Part shown: one piece after another, positions 9,294-18,406 of the stretch
How positions within the stretch are numbered: position 1 is the first letter of the stretch
Layout: the number at the start of each line of letters is the position of its first letter
NCBI GenBank assembly: GCA_937996235.1
Contig: CALKVK010000030.1
Span: 186,001 to 250,000, forward strand
DNA: 64,000 nt
Source: an uncultured bacterium
GTDB taxonomy: Bacteria > Planctomycetota > JAJSAM01 > JAJVHW01
Reading direction: 5' to 3'
Translations under genes and position numbers: made by a program
Notes under the pieces: model-generated
Told to the model about the DNA's origin: nothing
The model's input: only the letters and a program-made list of their open reading frames with translations
Databases searched by the model: none

Positions 9294-9875
9294 TCACGTC
9301 CCGTCCGGCGTGCCCCGTGCGAGTGCCGCCACAGCCTCTGCGTCCGCGATCGACCGGAACATCACGCTGGGTTCGACGCCCCGCGCGTCGTGGAATTCCA
9401 GCGTTCCGCAGCCGTGGCGCTCCGGCTCGACCTGCACGGCGCCGAGCGTTGCACGTGCGAGTGCCCGCAGCCGGGCGGGTCCTGCGCTCCCGAACGCGGG
9501 CTCCGACGCGAGCACGCGCGTCGTCGTCACGGCGTAGGCGGTGCGCGCGCGGCGGCGCCGTCGCAGGACAACGTGCCCGCCCAGGCAGTACGCCGCGACC
9601 GCGACGAACGGCGCCGCCGCGACGACGAGGAGCAGCGCGCGCAGCGCGTACGGCATGCCGCGGAAGTCGTCGCCGAGTGCGGTCGTGCCGAAGCCGTAGA
9701 AGCCCGCGCCCGCGACGAGCGTCCAGAACACGCCGAGTCCGACGAGCCGCCCGTCGACGCGCGTCGTGCGGCGCGCGTCGGGCCGCCCCGCCCAGAGCAG
9801 GTGCTCGCCCGGCTCGAGCACGGCGGCGAACGCGCGTGCCGCCGTGGCGTCGGACGCGGGCGCGGCGGTCGTCAT
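9294..9875 (-). CDS. PH-domain-like membrane protein
   Basis: 193-aa protein. Residues about 18-30 (LEPGEHLLWAGRP) open a bacterial PH (bPH) domain of the YdbS/YdbT kind. Two hydrophobic segments follow (LVGLGVFWTLVAGAGFY and LRALLLVVAAAPFVAVAAY, about 45-95), then AYAVTTTRVLA, the usual continuation of the PH fold, ending at about residue 193. Such proteins are small inner-membrane proteins with a cytoplasmic PH fold and no assigned reaction. Start ATG 9875 is the first methionine of the conserved frame; the long upstream extension of the frame is antisense to the next gene. Confidence 0.7.
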   Translation of the reverse strand: MTTAAPASDATAARAFAAVLEPGEHLLWAGRPDARRTTRVDGRLVGLGVFWTLVAGAGFYGFGTTALGDDFRGMPYALRALLLVVAAAPFVAVAAYCLGGHVVLRRRRRARTAYAVTTTRVLASEPAFGSAGPARLRALARATLGAVQVEPERHGCGTLEFHDARGVEPSVMFRSIADAEAVAALARGTPDGT

Positions 9876-9944
9876 CGCGGCGATCGTACGGCGACCCCGG
9901 CCGGCGTCGGTACCATCTGCGCCCTTCGCGAGGGACCGCACGGG

Positions 9945-10643
9945 ATGCACGACGACGACGACCGGCTGGTGGAGCGGATCTTCCGCGAGCTGCGCACGCG
10001 CGCGGACGTCGTGCGCGTGGGCAGCGTGTACGTGGACGTGCCCGGCGCGGTCCTGCGCCGCTTCGCGTGCGGCGACGGGCTGTGCATGCACGCCGGGCGC
10101 GGCCGCGCGCTCTTCGGCAAGTCGTGCTGCACGACGTTCCGCGTGCCGATCGAGCGCGAGGACGTCGAGCGCGTCGCGAAGGTCGTCGACGACGTGCGCG
10201 GCGTCCGCGACGTCGGCCGCGCGATCGACCGCGCGGGCGGCTGGTGGAAGGTCGAGGACGACCAGATCTGGCTGCTCGACCGGCCCGACGGCGCGTGCGT
10301 CTTCCTCTCGGCGCCGCGCGGCGGGCGACCGCTCTGCACGCTGCACGAGTGGGCGCTCGCGAACGGCCGCGACTTCCGCGAGGTCAAGCCGGAGACGTGC
10401 TGTCTCTTCCCGCTCTACCTGCTGTCCCACGGCGACGACGTGCTCGTGACGAGCTACGGCAGCGAGCTGATGCGCCGCGCCGAGCCCGCCGAGGAGATCA
10501 AGTCGTTCGCGTGCCTCCACCCCGGACCGGGGCAGGGGCGCCCGGCCGTCGTCGAGCAGGAGGACGAGCTGCGCCACCGCCTCGGCGCCCGCCGCTGGGA
10601 CGCGGTGCTCCGGCGCCTGCGCGCCCTCGGCCACGCGGTCTGA
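9945..10643 (+). CDS. Cysteine-cluster protein (DUF3109/YkgJ-like)
   Basis: 232-aa protein with a spaced set of cysteines: CGDGLC near residue 46, SCC near 65, GACVFL near 121, PLCTLHEWA near 136 and KPETCCLFPLYL near 153. This pattern matches the YkgJ/DUF3109 group, thought to bind zinc or an Fe-S cluster; its biochemical role is unknown. ATG 9945 is chosen because the conserved region begins right after it; a TACCAT hexamer at 9911-9916 may be a -10 element. Neighbours give no functional hint. Confidence 0.72.
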   Translation: MHDDDDRLVERIFRELRTRADVVRVGSVYVDVPGAVLRRFACGDGLCMHAGRGRALFGKSCCTTFRVPIEREDVERVAKVVDDVRGVRDVGRAIDRAGGWWKVEDDQIWLLDRPDGACVFLSAPRGGRPLCTLHEWALANGRDFREVKPETCCLFPLYLLSHGDDVLVTSYGSELMRRAEPAEEIKSFACLHPGPGQGRPAVVEQEDELRHRLGARRWDAVLRRLRALGHAV

Positions 10644-10664
10644 CGTCGCGCCGGCCCGACCGCG

Positions 10665-10871
10665 TCACTTCGCCTTCGCGCCCTTCGAGCGCCGGCCGAG
10701 CACGAAGCCGAAGAGGCCGCCGACCAGCGCGCACGTGAGCAGCAGCACGAAGCGCGGCATCTCGATCGTCGCCCACAGCACGCGCGTCTTCGCCGGGTCC
10801 GTGTTCTGCAGTACCACGATCGCGACCAGCAGCGCGAGCGCGAGGGTCGTCCAGAGCTTCCACTTGGCCAT
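10665..10871 (-). CDS. LapA-domain small membrane protein
   Basis: 68-aa protein with two TM helices (LWTTLALALLVAIVVLQN, residues 6-23, and FVLLLTCALVGGLFGFVLG, residues 42-60) and a basic tail RRSKGAKAK. The first helix followed by LQNTDPAKTRVLWATIEMP is characteristic of the LapA/DUF1049 family, which in Enterobacteria sits with LapB and affects lipopolysaccharide assembly. No lapB partner lies nearby, so the role here is open. ATG 10871 is preceded by caggagtcgaag, whose AGGAG gives a reasonable ribosome binding site. Confidence 0.75.
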   Translation of the reverse strand: MAKWKLWTTLALALLVAIVVLQNTDPAKTRVLWATIEMPRFVLLLTCALVGGLFGFVLGRRSKGAKAK

Positions 10872-10904
10872 CTTCGACTCCTGCCGCGGGCGGCGTCGGC
10901 GCTG

Positions 10905-10933
10905 TTGAACTCGCCTCCCGGCCGCACCATACT
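10905..10933 (+). promoter_or_regulatory. Candidate promoter of cstA
   Basis: TTGAAC (10905-10910) and CATACT (10928-10933) are separated by 17 bp. Transcription would start around 10940, at or next to the cstA ATG at 10942, so the mRNA would be leaderless. No Shine-Dalgarno sequence is present in this gap. Inferred from hexamer match only. Confidence 0.4.
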
Positions 10934-10941
10934 CGGCGCCC

Positions 10942-12627
10942 ATGTTCCACCATGCGGCGTTCTGGGTGGCGCTCGCCCTCGCGGTCTTCGTCCTCGGGTA
11001 TCGGCTGTACGGCCGGTTCCTCGCCCTGCGCATCTTCGAGAGCGACGAGGACGACTCCGTGACGCCCGCCGTGGCCCACGAGGACGGCTGCGACTACGTG
11101 CCGACGAACCGCCACGTCGTGCTCGGCCACCACTTCACGAGCGTCGCCGGCGCGGCGCCGATCGTCGGACCCGCCGCGGCGTGCTGCTACGGCTGGTTCC
11201 CCGGCTACCTCTGGATCGTGATCGGCGTCGTGCTGATCGGCGCGATGCACGACTTCGCCGCGCTCGTCGTCTCGATGCGCCACGGCGGCCGCTCGATCGG
11301 CGACGTGACCGGCGACCTGATCGGACGCCGGCCGCGCACGCTCTTCCTCTGCCTGATCGTGCTGCTCACGTGGCTCGTGCTCGCCGCGTTCGCATCGATC
11401 ATCGCGGACCTGTTCGTGAAGTTCCCGGCGAGCGTCTTCCCCATCAACCTGGAGATCCCGATCGCCATCGCCGTGGGCTGGTGGTACTACCGCCGCCGCG
11501 GCGGGATCCTGGTCCCGAGCCTCGTCGCACTCGTCGCGCTCTGGGGCTCGGTCGTCGTCGCCGCCGAGACGCCCGCGCTGCAGTGGTCGCTCCCGGCGGC
11601 GTTCGGCTTCACGCCGAACCAGATCTGGGTCGCGTTCCTGCTCGCGTACTCGTTCGTGACGTGCCTGCTGCCCGTGTGGGTGCTGCTCCAGCCCCGCGAC
11701 TTCATCAACAGCCACCAGCTCTTCGTGGGGCTCGCGACGATCTACCTCGCGATCTTCGTCGCGAACCCCGAGCTCACGGCGCCGGCCGTGAACCTGGCCG
11801 CGCAGGACACGTCGGGTCCCGTCTTCCCGATGCTCTTCGTGACGATCGCGTGCGGCGCGATCAGCGGCTTCCACGCGCTCGTCTCGAGCGGCACGACCTC
11901 CAAGCAGGTCGCGTCGTTCCGCCACGCCCGCCAGATCGGGTTCGGCGCGATGCTCGGCGAGGGCTGCGTCGCGCTCGCCGCCACGATGGCCGTGGCCGCG
12001 GGCTTCTCGGCCGCCGACTGGCACAAGCACTACGACGACGGCGGCGCGGTGCGGCAGCCGCTCGGTGCGTTCGTGCGCGGCACGGCCAACCTGCTCGAGC
12101 GCGCGTTCCCCGTGATCGACGAGGAGATCGCGAAGACGGTCGTCGCGGTGATCGTCATCTCGTTCGCCGCGACGACGCTCGACACCGCGTGCCGCATCCA
12201 GCGCTACTGCCTGTCCGAGCTCGGCGGCGCGTGGCGTGTGAAGCCGCTGCAGAACCGCTACGTCGCGAGCGCGATCGCCGCGTTCACGCCGTTCCTGCTC
12301 GTCGTGCAGAGCTCCGACAACACGGAGATCTGGAAGAAGGTCTGGACCGTCTTCGGCTCGGCGAACCAGCTCCTCGGCGCGCTCACGCTGCTCGTGGTGA
12401 CGATCTGGCTGCGACGCAAGGGCAAGCCGCTCTGGTTCACGGGCCTGCCCGCGCTGTTCCTCGCGCTCGTCACGGTCTCGGGCCTCGTGAACATCATCCG
12501 CGCGCAGGCGACGTCGCCCGCGCCGCAGCTCGCGGCGCTCGTCCCCGCGGCGCTGCTGCTCGTGCTCGCCCTCGCGATCATCGTCGAGGGCGTGCTCGCC
12601 CTGCGGCGCGCGCAGCCGGCGGCCTGA
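10942..12627 (+). CDS. cstA: CstA carbon-starvation peptide/pyruvate transporter
   Basis: 561-aa polytopic inner-membrane protein of the CstA family. Signature segments: YRLYGRFLALRIFE near residue 20, GHHFTSVAGAAPIVGPA near 66-82, FHALVSSGTTSKQV near 310, and AATTLDTACRIQRYCL near 410. CstA-type carriers take up pyruvate or peptides, classically when carbon is scarce. Length (561 aa) is nearer the shorter CstA forms than the about 700-aa E. coli protein. It converges with the phosphodiesterase gene, the stops 10 bp apart, leaving no room for a dedicated terminator. ATG 10942 sits 8 nt after a -10-like hexamer. Confidence 0.93.
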   Translation: MFHHAAFWVALALAVFVLGYRLYGRFLALRIFESDEDDSVTPAVAHEDGCDYVPTNRHVVLGHHFTSVAGAAPIVGPAAACCYGWFPGYLWIVIGVVLIGAMHDFAALVVSMRHGGRSIGDVTGDLIGRRPRTLFLCLIVLLTWLVLAAFASIIADLFVKFPASVFPINLEIPIAIAVGWWYYRRRGGILVPSLVALVALWGSVVVAAETPALQWSLPAAFGFTPNQIWVAFLLAYSFVTCLLPVWVLLQPRDFINSHQLFVGLATIYLAIFVANPELTAPAVNLAAQDTSGPVFPMLFVTIACGAISGFHALVSSGTTSKQVASFRHARQIGFGAMLGEGCVALAATMAVAAGFSAADWHKHYDDGGAVRQPLGAFVRGTANLLERAFPVIDEEIAKTVVAVIVISFAATTLDTACRIQRYCLSELGGAWRVKPLQNRYVASAIAAFTPFLLVVQSSDNTEIWKKVWTVFGSANQLLGALTLLVVTIWLRRKGKPLWFTGLPALFLALVTVSGLVNIIRAQATSPAPQLAALVPAALLLVLALAIIVEGVLALRRAQPAA

Positions 12628-12637
12628 CGGCGACGCG

Positions 12638-15115
12638 TCAGCGCGTGGTGCCGTCTCCGGCCGCGCCCTCCGCCGCGCCAGGCGGCGGCAGCGGCGTGCC
12701 GACGGCGACCAGTGCGGCCTCGAACTTCGGGTCGAAGCGGTACGCGGGGGCGATGCGCCGCGCCTCGAGCGCCGCAGCGCGCGCGTCGGGCATGCGATCG
12801 AGCCACCAGAGCGTGTACGCCTTGTTCGCCCAGCCCTTCGCGTAGTCCGGGGTCACCGTGAGCGCCTTCTCCGCCGCCTCGAGCCCCGCGAGCAGGTGCT
12901 CCTGCGCCTCGGGCGCGCGCCCGGCGAGGCGCGCGTCGATGCCGAGCCGCAGGCGCGCGATCGCCATGTTGTTGAGCGCGGTCGGGCTGTCGGGGAAGAG
13001 GGCGAGCGCCTTGTCGAGGTGTCCGCGCGCGAGCCGGGCGCCTTCCACGATCTGCGCCCGCTGCGACTCGGCGTCGCTCTCCGAGGTCACCGGCGTCTGC
13101 AGCTCGAGCAGCGCGAGCTGCGTGAGCGGGTGGAACTGGCGCGGCTCGGTGCGCAGCTCGGCCGTGTACTCGTCGATCGCCTGACGCCGGAACGCGCCGG
13201 CCATCACCTTCTCGCCCTTGTCGAGCTCCGCCTGCATCTGGCGCCGCAGCACCTCCGCCAGCTCGGCGTGGACGGCCGGCGACGACGGCTTCGTGGCGAT
13301 CACGGCGCGCAGGATCTGGTTCGCCGTCGCGAGGTCGCCGCGCTCGCGCGCGACGCCCGCGCGCAGGCGCGCCACCTCTTCGCGGTCGTCCTCGCCGCCT
13401 CCGAGCCGTGCCAGCGCCTGTTCGGCGGCCGCGAGCTGCTCCTCGGCCTCGGCCCCGAACTTCGCGAGCTGCTCGGCGCCGAAGCGGTCCGGCTGCGCCT
13501 GCATGCGGTGGAGCTGGTCGGCGTACGCGATGCGCGCCCGCACGAGCATCGAGAAGAGCCGCGGGTTCTCGCTGTTGTCGTGGGCGGCGAGCGCCTTCTC
13601 GCACTCCTCGATGCCCTGCTTGAAGCGCCGCTGCGAGAGCAGGCGCCCGATGTGGTTGACGAGCGTGCTCGCCGGGTCCTCGCGTGCGCCGCCGATGTAG
13701 CCGATGCCGGCCATGCGCTCCATCTCCTCGCGCTCCTCCGGCGTCACCTTCTCGGCCTCTCCGACCGCGCCGGCCGCCGCGGCGGCGACCGCGCGCCGCC
13801 GCCGCTCGCCGAACCACGTCTCCACCTGCTCGTGCGGCAGCCCGCCCTCGAACATGGACTCGAGGACGTCGCCCGGCATCTCCTTCGAGACCGGGTAGCC
13901 GAGTGCGGCGAGCACCGTGGGCGCGATGTCGTAGACCGACGCGCCGACGATCTCGTGGCCCGCCTTGACACCGCCGCCCCACGCGTAGAGCACGCCGTAC
14001 GGCCGGTGCCACATCGCGCCGGTCTTCGCCGCGAACGCGCTCGAATCCTGCGTGCGCAGGTCGCCGTTCTTGAAGCCGTGGTCGCTGATGACGAGCACGG
14101 TCGTGTTCTCGTCGGCCATGTCCATGTACTCGCCGAGCACCGCGTCGTGCCACATGTAGTTCGCCTCGATCACGGAGCGGTACTTCATGTACTCCGCCTC
14201 GTCGATCTGCGGCATGCGCGGCGCCGCGTACGGCATGAAGAAGTGCGAGATGGCGTCCATCGCGTTGAAGTACGACGCGAAGAAGCGCGGCCGCTCCTCG
14301 CGGTAGAGGCGCTCGCCCGAGGCGCGGAACGTCTTGGCGTCGGCCATGATCAGGCGCAGGCAGCCGAGCAGGTTGTCCGGGTCCGAGTACGTCTGCGTGT
14401 ACGCCTTGCGGTACTGCTCCTCCGTGACGTCCACGAACGCGCGCAGGTCGTCGAGCGTCAGGTCGTCGACGGTCGTGCGCTCCTTCTGCACGACGGCCGC
14501 GGCGGATGCGGGCCACGCCGCGTCGGGCGCGGCCTTGTCGCCCTTGTCGAAGCGGTCCGCCTCGTACGCGAGGCGCCCGATGCGGTCCGTGACGATGAAC
14601 CCCTTGCCGAGCGGTTCCGCGGGCCACGAGACCAGCCAGCCGACGACGCCGACCTTGTCGCCGGCCGACGCCATGAGCTCCCAGATCGTGTCCGCCTGAC
14701 GCATCTTCGCGGAGACGGGGCGCTGCCCCTCCGGGGTCTGCGTCACGAAGTCGAGGATGCCGTGGCGCTCGGGGTCGACGCCGGTCGCGACGGTCGTCCA
14801 CACGACGGGCGAGAGCAGCGGCGTGAGCGACTGGAGCGGCCCGTGCGCGCCCTCGCGCCGCATGCGCGCGAAGTTGCGGAGCTTGCCCGCGCGGATGAGG
14901 TCCTCGACGAGGTCGGGATCGCACGAGTCGAAGCCGAGCAGGATCACCTTGCGCTTCCACGCCTCCGGGTGCGCGCGGCGCGACGCCTCGATCGCCTTCG
15001 CCACCTCGGGCGGGGTCGAGTCGCCCGCGAGCTTCGAGCAGGCGGCCGCGAGGGCCGCGGCGCACAGGAGCAGGGCGGCAAGGGAACGACGACGTCCGGG
15101 CGAAGGGTTGCGCAT
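12638..15115 (-). CDS. Lipoprotein type I phosphodiesterase/nucleotide pyrophosphatase with repeat tail
   Basis: 825-aa protein with a lipoprotein signal (LLLCAAALAAACSK, Cys at about 26). The catalytic domain begins at VILLGFDSCDPDLVEDL (metal Asp) near residue 58, with SPVVWTTVATGVDPERHGILDF near 103 carrying the expected Thr nucleophile and a metal His, and LVISDHGFKNGD near 340 giving the later Asp-His pair. This is the alkaline-phosphatase-fold Pfam Phosphodiest family. Residues about 450-810 are helical repeats resembling TPRs (ARLRLGIDARLAGRAPEAQE; AEKALTVTPDYAKGWANKAY). It is likely anchored at a periplasmic face. Substrate unknown. The start lies 12 bp from the 239-bp repeat, 8 nt after a TAGGAT hexamer. 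Confidence 0.85.
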   Translation of the reverse strand: MRNPSPGRRRSLAALLLCAAALAAACSKLAGDSTPPEVAKAIEASRRAHPEAWKRKVILLGFDSCDPDLVEDLIRAGKLRNFARMRREGAHGPLQSLTPLLSPVVWTTVATGVDPERHGILDFVTQTPEGQRPVSAKMRQADTIWELMASAGDKVGVVGWLVSWPAEPLGKGFIVTDRIGRLAYEADRFDKGDKAAPDAAWPASAAAVVQKERTTVDDLTLDDLRAFVDVTEEQYRKAYTQTYSDPDNLLGCLRLIMADAKTFRASGERLYREERPRFFASYFNAMDAISHFFMPYAAPRMPQIDEAEYMKYRSVIEANYMWHDAVLGEYMDMADENTTVLVISDHGFKNGDLRTQDSSAFAAKTGAMWHRPYGVLYAWGGGVKAGHEIVGASVYDIAPTVLAALGYPVSKEMPGDVLESMFEGGLPHEQVETWFGERRRRAVAAAAAGAVGEAEKVTPEEREEMERMAGIGYIGGAREDPASTLVNHIGRLLSQRRFKQGIEECEKALAAHDNSENPRLFSMLVRARIAYADQLHRMQAQPDRFGAEQLAKFGAEAEEQLAAAEQALARLGGGEDDREEVARLRAGVARERGDLATANQILRAVIATKPSSPAVHAELAEVLRRQMQAELDKGEKVMAGAFRRQAIDEYTAELRTEPRQFHPLTQLALLELQTPVTSESDAESQRAQIVEGARLARGHLDKALALFPDSPTALNNMAIARLRLGIDARLAGRAPEAQEHLLAGLEAAEKALTVTPDYAKGWANKAYTLWWLDRMPDARAAALEARRIAPAYRFDPKFEAALVAVGTPLPPPGAAEGAAGDGTTR

Positions 15116-15123
15116 CGCCCGCC

Positions 15124-15129
15124 ATCCTA
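15124..15129 (-). promoter_or_regulatory. TAGGAT -10-like hexamer at the edge of the 239-bp repeat
   Basis: TAGGAT reads toward the phosphodiesterase gene and ends 8 nt before its ATG (15115). Its first two bases are the last two of the repeat's terminal inverted repeat. The same TAGGAT arises at the other end of the second repeat copy (62218-62223), again pointing into a gene. This suggests the element donates part of a promoter. Confidence 0.35.
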
Positions 15130-15366
15130 GCCCGCATCGTTCACCAGCCCTCGCGTCCGGCGCGTCGCCGGAGTCGCGATCTCCGCGTCGGCGCTCCTCG
15201 AACGGGGTGTTCAACCCCGACTTCGTCGCGCCTTCTTGAGCTCGCGCCTCCGGCTCGGCCGGGACGGGCTGCCTGCTGGTGGGACCGCAGGCGCCACGGA
15301 CGCAGCCCTCGATCCGACTGGGTCTCAGCCGCACTCGCCGCGAGAGCTGGTGAACGATGCGGGCTA
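15128..15366. repeat. 239-bp interspersed repeat with terminal inverted repeats, copy 1
   Basis: Termini 15128-15147 and 15347-15366 are perfect 20-bp inverted repeats (outward end ctggtgaacgatgcgggcta); the match continues inward at 8 of 10 positions. A second copy of the same length lies at 61981-62219. Internal stems include CGGAG/CTCCG, cggggt/accccg around cggggtgttcaaccccg (near 15203), and GGGCTGC/GCAGCCC. It occupies the gap between an FG-GAP gene and the phosphodiesterase gene. It carries no transposase-sized frame, so it resembles a MITE or a structured intergenic repeat. No target-site duplication is visible. Confidence 0.75.
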
Positions 15367-15390
15367 CGCGCACCACGCCGCGCGCGGGGC

Positions 15391-18384
15391 TCACTCGGCG
15401 GTCGTGGTGCGGAGCACGGTGCGCAGCACCGCCCCGGTGCCGGCGGCGTCCGGCCGCACCAGCACGAGCGCGAGCCCGCCGTCGTCCGCGAGGTCGCCGA
15501 CGGCGAGCGACGTGGCGCTCCAGTCCTCGTCGCCCGCGGCCTCGGGGAGCAGCGTCTCGAGCACGCGCGAGAAGCCCGCGGCGCCGGCGTTGCGCAGCAG
15601 CCGCAGCCCGCGTCCCGTCGTCGTCGCCCCGCCCGTCGGCGCGTCGCGTGTCGCGAGCACGAGGTCGAGGTCGCCGTCGCCGTCCACGTCGGCGAGCGCC
15701 GCGGCGTCGGCCTGCAGGTGCTCGGACCCGTCCGCGGCCGGCAGCACGTCGCGGCTGCGCAGCGCCCACGTCGCCTCGAGCCCGCGGTTCTCGACGATGT
15801 CCACCGCGAGCCCCGCGAGCGGCGCGGCGCGGCGCACCACGACGAGGTCGGGGGCCGTGCTGCCCGCGACGTCGCCCGCGAGCACGATGTCGCCGGCGAG
15901 CGGCGCGATGTCGACCGAGAGCACCGACGTCGTGTCGAGCACACGCGGCGCGCCCGCGACGAGCGCGTTGCGCCCGAGCTGCGTCGACGCGATGCGCGCG
16001 CCCTGCACGCGCACGTCGCCGCTCGACGTCACGGCCACGTCGCGGCGGCCGTCGCCGTCGAAGTCCGCGACCGCGAGCGCGCCGCCGCGGAAGGGCGTGA
16101 AGTCGTCGGCGCACTCGCCGCTGCCGCACTGCGGGAAGCCCGTCGTCGGCTGACGCGTGCCCGTGACGTGCGGCATCCGCGCCGCGTCCCACGCGAAAGT
16201 CGTGTAGCCGCTGCCGTCGTCCGTGACCGCCGCGAAGACGCGCGTGCCGGAGACGTACTCGACGTAGTAGGGCGGCAGCGGGCTCTCCGACGAGAGCACG
16301 GCGTCGTGCGACGCGACGATGTCGGCCACGCCGCCGTCGCCGTCGAGGTCGCCGATCCAGACGTCGGACGCGCGCCAGTCGTCGGCCGCCGTCGTCGCGC
16401 TCATCAGCACGCTCGTGCGGTCCACGAACACGCGCCCGCCGCCCTGGCCCGCGCGGTTCGCGAGGATGCGGATGCGGCTCCCGCCCGCCGCGAGCGCCGT
16501 GCTGTCGTGCGACGCGAGCACGATGTCCACGTGGCCGTCGGGCGCGGGGTCGCCGACGTCGCCCGCCACGTCGCCGAACGCGATCGCGTCGGCGCGCCAG
16601 TCGTCGCCGCCCACGGCGGGGACGACGTCGGCGGTCACGTCGGTGAACGCGTCGCCGTCGTTGCGCAGCACGCGCAGGAGGCTCGACGTCGCGAGCGCCG
16701 CGCCGCCCGCGGAGACGACGAACACGTCGAGGTCGCCGTCGCCGTCGAAGTCCGCGAGTCCGACGTCCGACGGCGCGGGACCGCCCGTGCTCTCGAGCGC
16801 AGGCCCCGCGACGAAGCGGAACACTCCGAGCGGCTGCGGCGCGACGCCGCGCTGCCCGAACTCGTCCGCGACCTCGACGGTGTGGCGCCCCGCGCCGACG
16901 TCGGGGACGAGCGCGTCGAGCTGCCCGACGTCCACGCGCACGACCTCGTCCGGCAGGGCGCCGCCGATGCGCAGCGTCTGACCGTCCGCGAACCCCCCGC
17001 CGTCGATCCGGACGCGTTCGCCCTCGAGCAGCGGCACCAGCGGCGGTCGCAGCGACAGCACGTACGGCGCGGCCACGAACTCGAACGGCGTGGTGAGCTC
17101 CGCCTCGAGGCCCGACGGGTCGCGCACGCCGAGCGTCTGGGGGCCGCCCGCGAACGCCGGTGTGCGGAAGCGCAGCGTCGTCGCGTCCACGTACTCGGTG
17201 AGCGCGAGGAACGCGGTCCCGCTCACGGTGACCGCCGCGCCCGGCCGGAAGTCGGTGCCGCGGATCGTGACGAGCGTGCCGCCGCCCGCCGGGCCGCGCG
17301 CGGGCGCGAACGACGTCGGCCGCGGCGTGCGCAGCGCGACGAACGCGTCGGCGAGGCGCGCCGCGTGGCCGTCGCCGTTCAGGATCGCGATGTCGCACGT
17401 GCCGGCGAGTCCGTCGGGGACACGTGCGCCGGCCGCCGCCGCGGACACGACCTCCACCTCGTCGGCTTCGACGCCGCCGACGAACACGCGCAGCGGCCGC
17501 TTGCGCGTCGTCACGAAGCCCGCGCCGCCGAGCGTGATGCGCGCGCCCGCGCCGCCCTCGCCCGGCTCGACCTTCGCGATCACCGGCTCGCTCGCAGGGA
17601 GCGCGCCGCGCGTGGCGACGAGACCGCCCCCGCGCACGTTCACGCGCACGCGCAGCCCCTGCAGCGCCGCGCCGTTCGAGCGCAGCACGAGCGCGTACTC
17701 GCCGAAGGGGAACGCGTCCGGGACCTCGATGCCGCGGCCGTCGAGGCGTCCGACGCGCGAGCGGATGGCGTGCTCGTCGACGGGGACCGCGAGGCCGCCG
17801 GGGCCCGTGATCCGGACGAACGCCGCCGCGGCGGGCGCGCCGCGCGCGCTGAAGGTGAGACGTGCTCCGCCGGCGGCGGCGAACGCGAACGCGCGCTCGG
17901 CGCCCGAGCCGATCGTCGCGTCGCGCGCGTCGAGCCCCATCTTGCCGCGCACCCGCGCCGCGACCGTGTACGCACCGCCGCCCTGGCCGCTCACCCGCAG
18001 CTCGTGGCGTCCCGTCAGCGCGGCGGTGGTGACGAGACGCAGCCCGCGCCCGGCCGCGACGAACGGCTCCGCGGACGGCGTCCCGTCGGGGCCGAGCAGC
18101 ACGGCGTGCGGCACGAGGTCCGAAGCGCCGCGGACGCCCACGCGCAGGTCGAGCCGCGCGCCCGCGGCCGCTTCGACGAGGTACGAGTCGACGTCGTCGG
18201 CCCCGTCGATCGACGCCTTCACGGCGCGCGGCCCGAGGGGCACGCCCCACGGCGCCGCGCACACGGGGCGCGCGGCCGTCGCGCCGAGCGCGCCAGCGAG
18301 GAGCGCGCCGAGGAGGACCGTCGGCGCGCGGCGGCCCTCCGCCGCCTGCGCCCCGCGCCCTTCCCGTGCGCGTCCGCGACTCAC
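15391..18384 (-). CDS. Secreted IPT/TIG and FG-GAP repeat protein (copy B)
   Basis: 997-aa exported protein: hydrophobic signal LLGALLAGALGATAARPVCAAP at about residues 24-45. An N-terminal pre-peptidase-like beta domain follows (SIDGADDVDSYLVEAAAGARL). Then come IPT/TIG Ig-like repeats (EPVIAKVEPGEGGAGARIT; TSFAPARGPAGGGTLVTIRG; YVLSLRPPLVPLLEGERVRIDG) at about 230-520, and a C-terminal propeller-like FG-GAP array. Calcium-binding FG-GAP loops include DFDGDGDLDVFVVSA, DLDGDGGVADIVASHD, DFDGDGRRDVAVTSS and DVDGDGDLDLVLATRD. It starts 22 bp after copy A and shares the same plan, so it is a tandem paralogue. Probable surface adhesion or matrix role; the ligand is unknown. Confidence 0.82.
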   Translation of the reverse strand: MSRGRAREGRGAQAAEGRRAPTVLLGALLAGALGATAARPVCAAPWGVPLGPRAVKASIDGADDVDSYLVEAAAGARLDLRVGVRGASDLVPHAVLLGPDGTPSAEPFVAAGRGLRLVTTAALTGRHELRVSGQGGGAYTVAARVRGKMGLDARDATIGSGAERAFAFAAAGGARLTFSARGAPAAAAFVRITGPGGLAVPVDEHAIRSRVGRLDGRGIEVPDAFPFGEYALVLRSNGAALQGLRVRVNVRGGGLVATRGALPASEPVIAKVEPGEGGAGARITLGGAGFVTTRKRPLRVFVGGVEADEVEVVSAAAAGARVPDGLAGTCDIAILNGDGHAARLADAFVALRTPRPTSFAPARGPAGGGTLVTIRGTDFRPGAAVTVSGTAFLALTEYVDATTLRFRTPAFAGGPQTLGVRDPSGLEAELTTPFEFVAAPYVLSLRPPLVPLLEGERVRIDGGGFADGQTLRIGGALPDEVVRVDVGQLDALVPDVGAGRHTVEVADEFGQRGVAPQPLGVFRFVAGPALESTGGPAPSDVGLADFDGDGDLDVFVVSAGGAALATSSLLRVLRNDGDAFTDVTADVVPAVGGDDWRADAIAFGDVAGDVGDPAPDGHVDIVLASHDSTALAAGGSRIRILANRAGQGGGRVFVDRTSVLMSATTAADDWRASDVWIGDLDGDGGVADIVASHDAVLSSESPLPPYYVEYVSGTRVFAAVTDDGSGYTTFAWDAARMPHVTGTRQPTTGFPQCGSGECADDFTPFRGGALAVADFDGDGRRDVAVTSSGDVRVQGARIASTQLGRNALVAGAPRVLDTTSVLSVDIAPLAGDIVLAGDVAGSTAPDLVVVRRAAPLAGLAVDIVENRGLEATWALRSRDVLPAADGSEHLQADAAALADVDGDGDLDLVLATRDAPTGGATTTGRGLRLLRNAGAAGFSRVLETLLPEAAGDEDWSATSLAVGDLADDGGLALVLVRPDAAGTGAVLRTVLRTTTAE

Positions 18385-18406
18385 CTGATGCCGATCCGCG
18401 TACCGC

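Noticed and set aside
15241..15366. A conserved short peptide (GSQPHSPR...LVNDAG) translated from both repeat copies
   Set aside because: It follows from nucleotide identity of the 239-bp repeat. There is no start or RBS, and the covarying stem is better explained by RNA or DNA folding.
12638..18262. One continuous 1874-codon reverse frame joining the phosphodiesterase to an FG-GAP region
   Set aside because: Only the 3' part (from 15115) is the phosphodiesterase, with a clear lipoprotein signal. The remainder is an Arg-rich shadow frame over the FG-GAP gene and crosses the 239-bp repeat.
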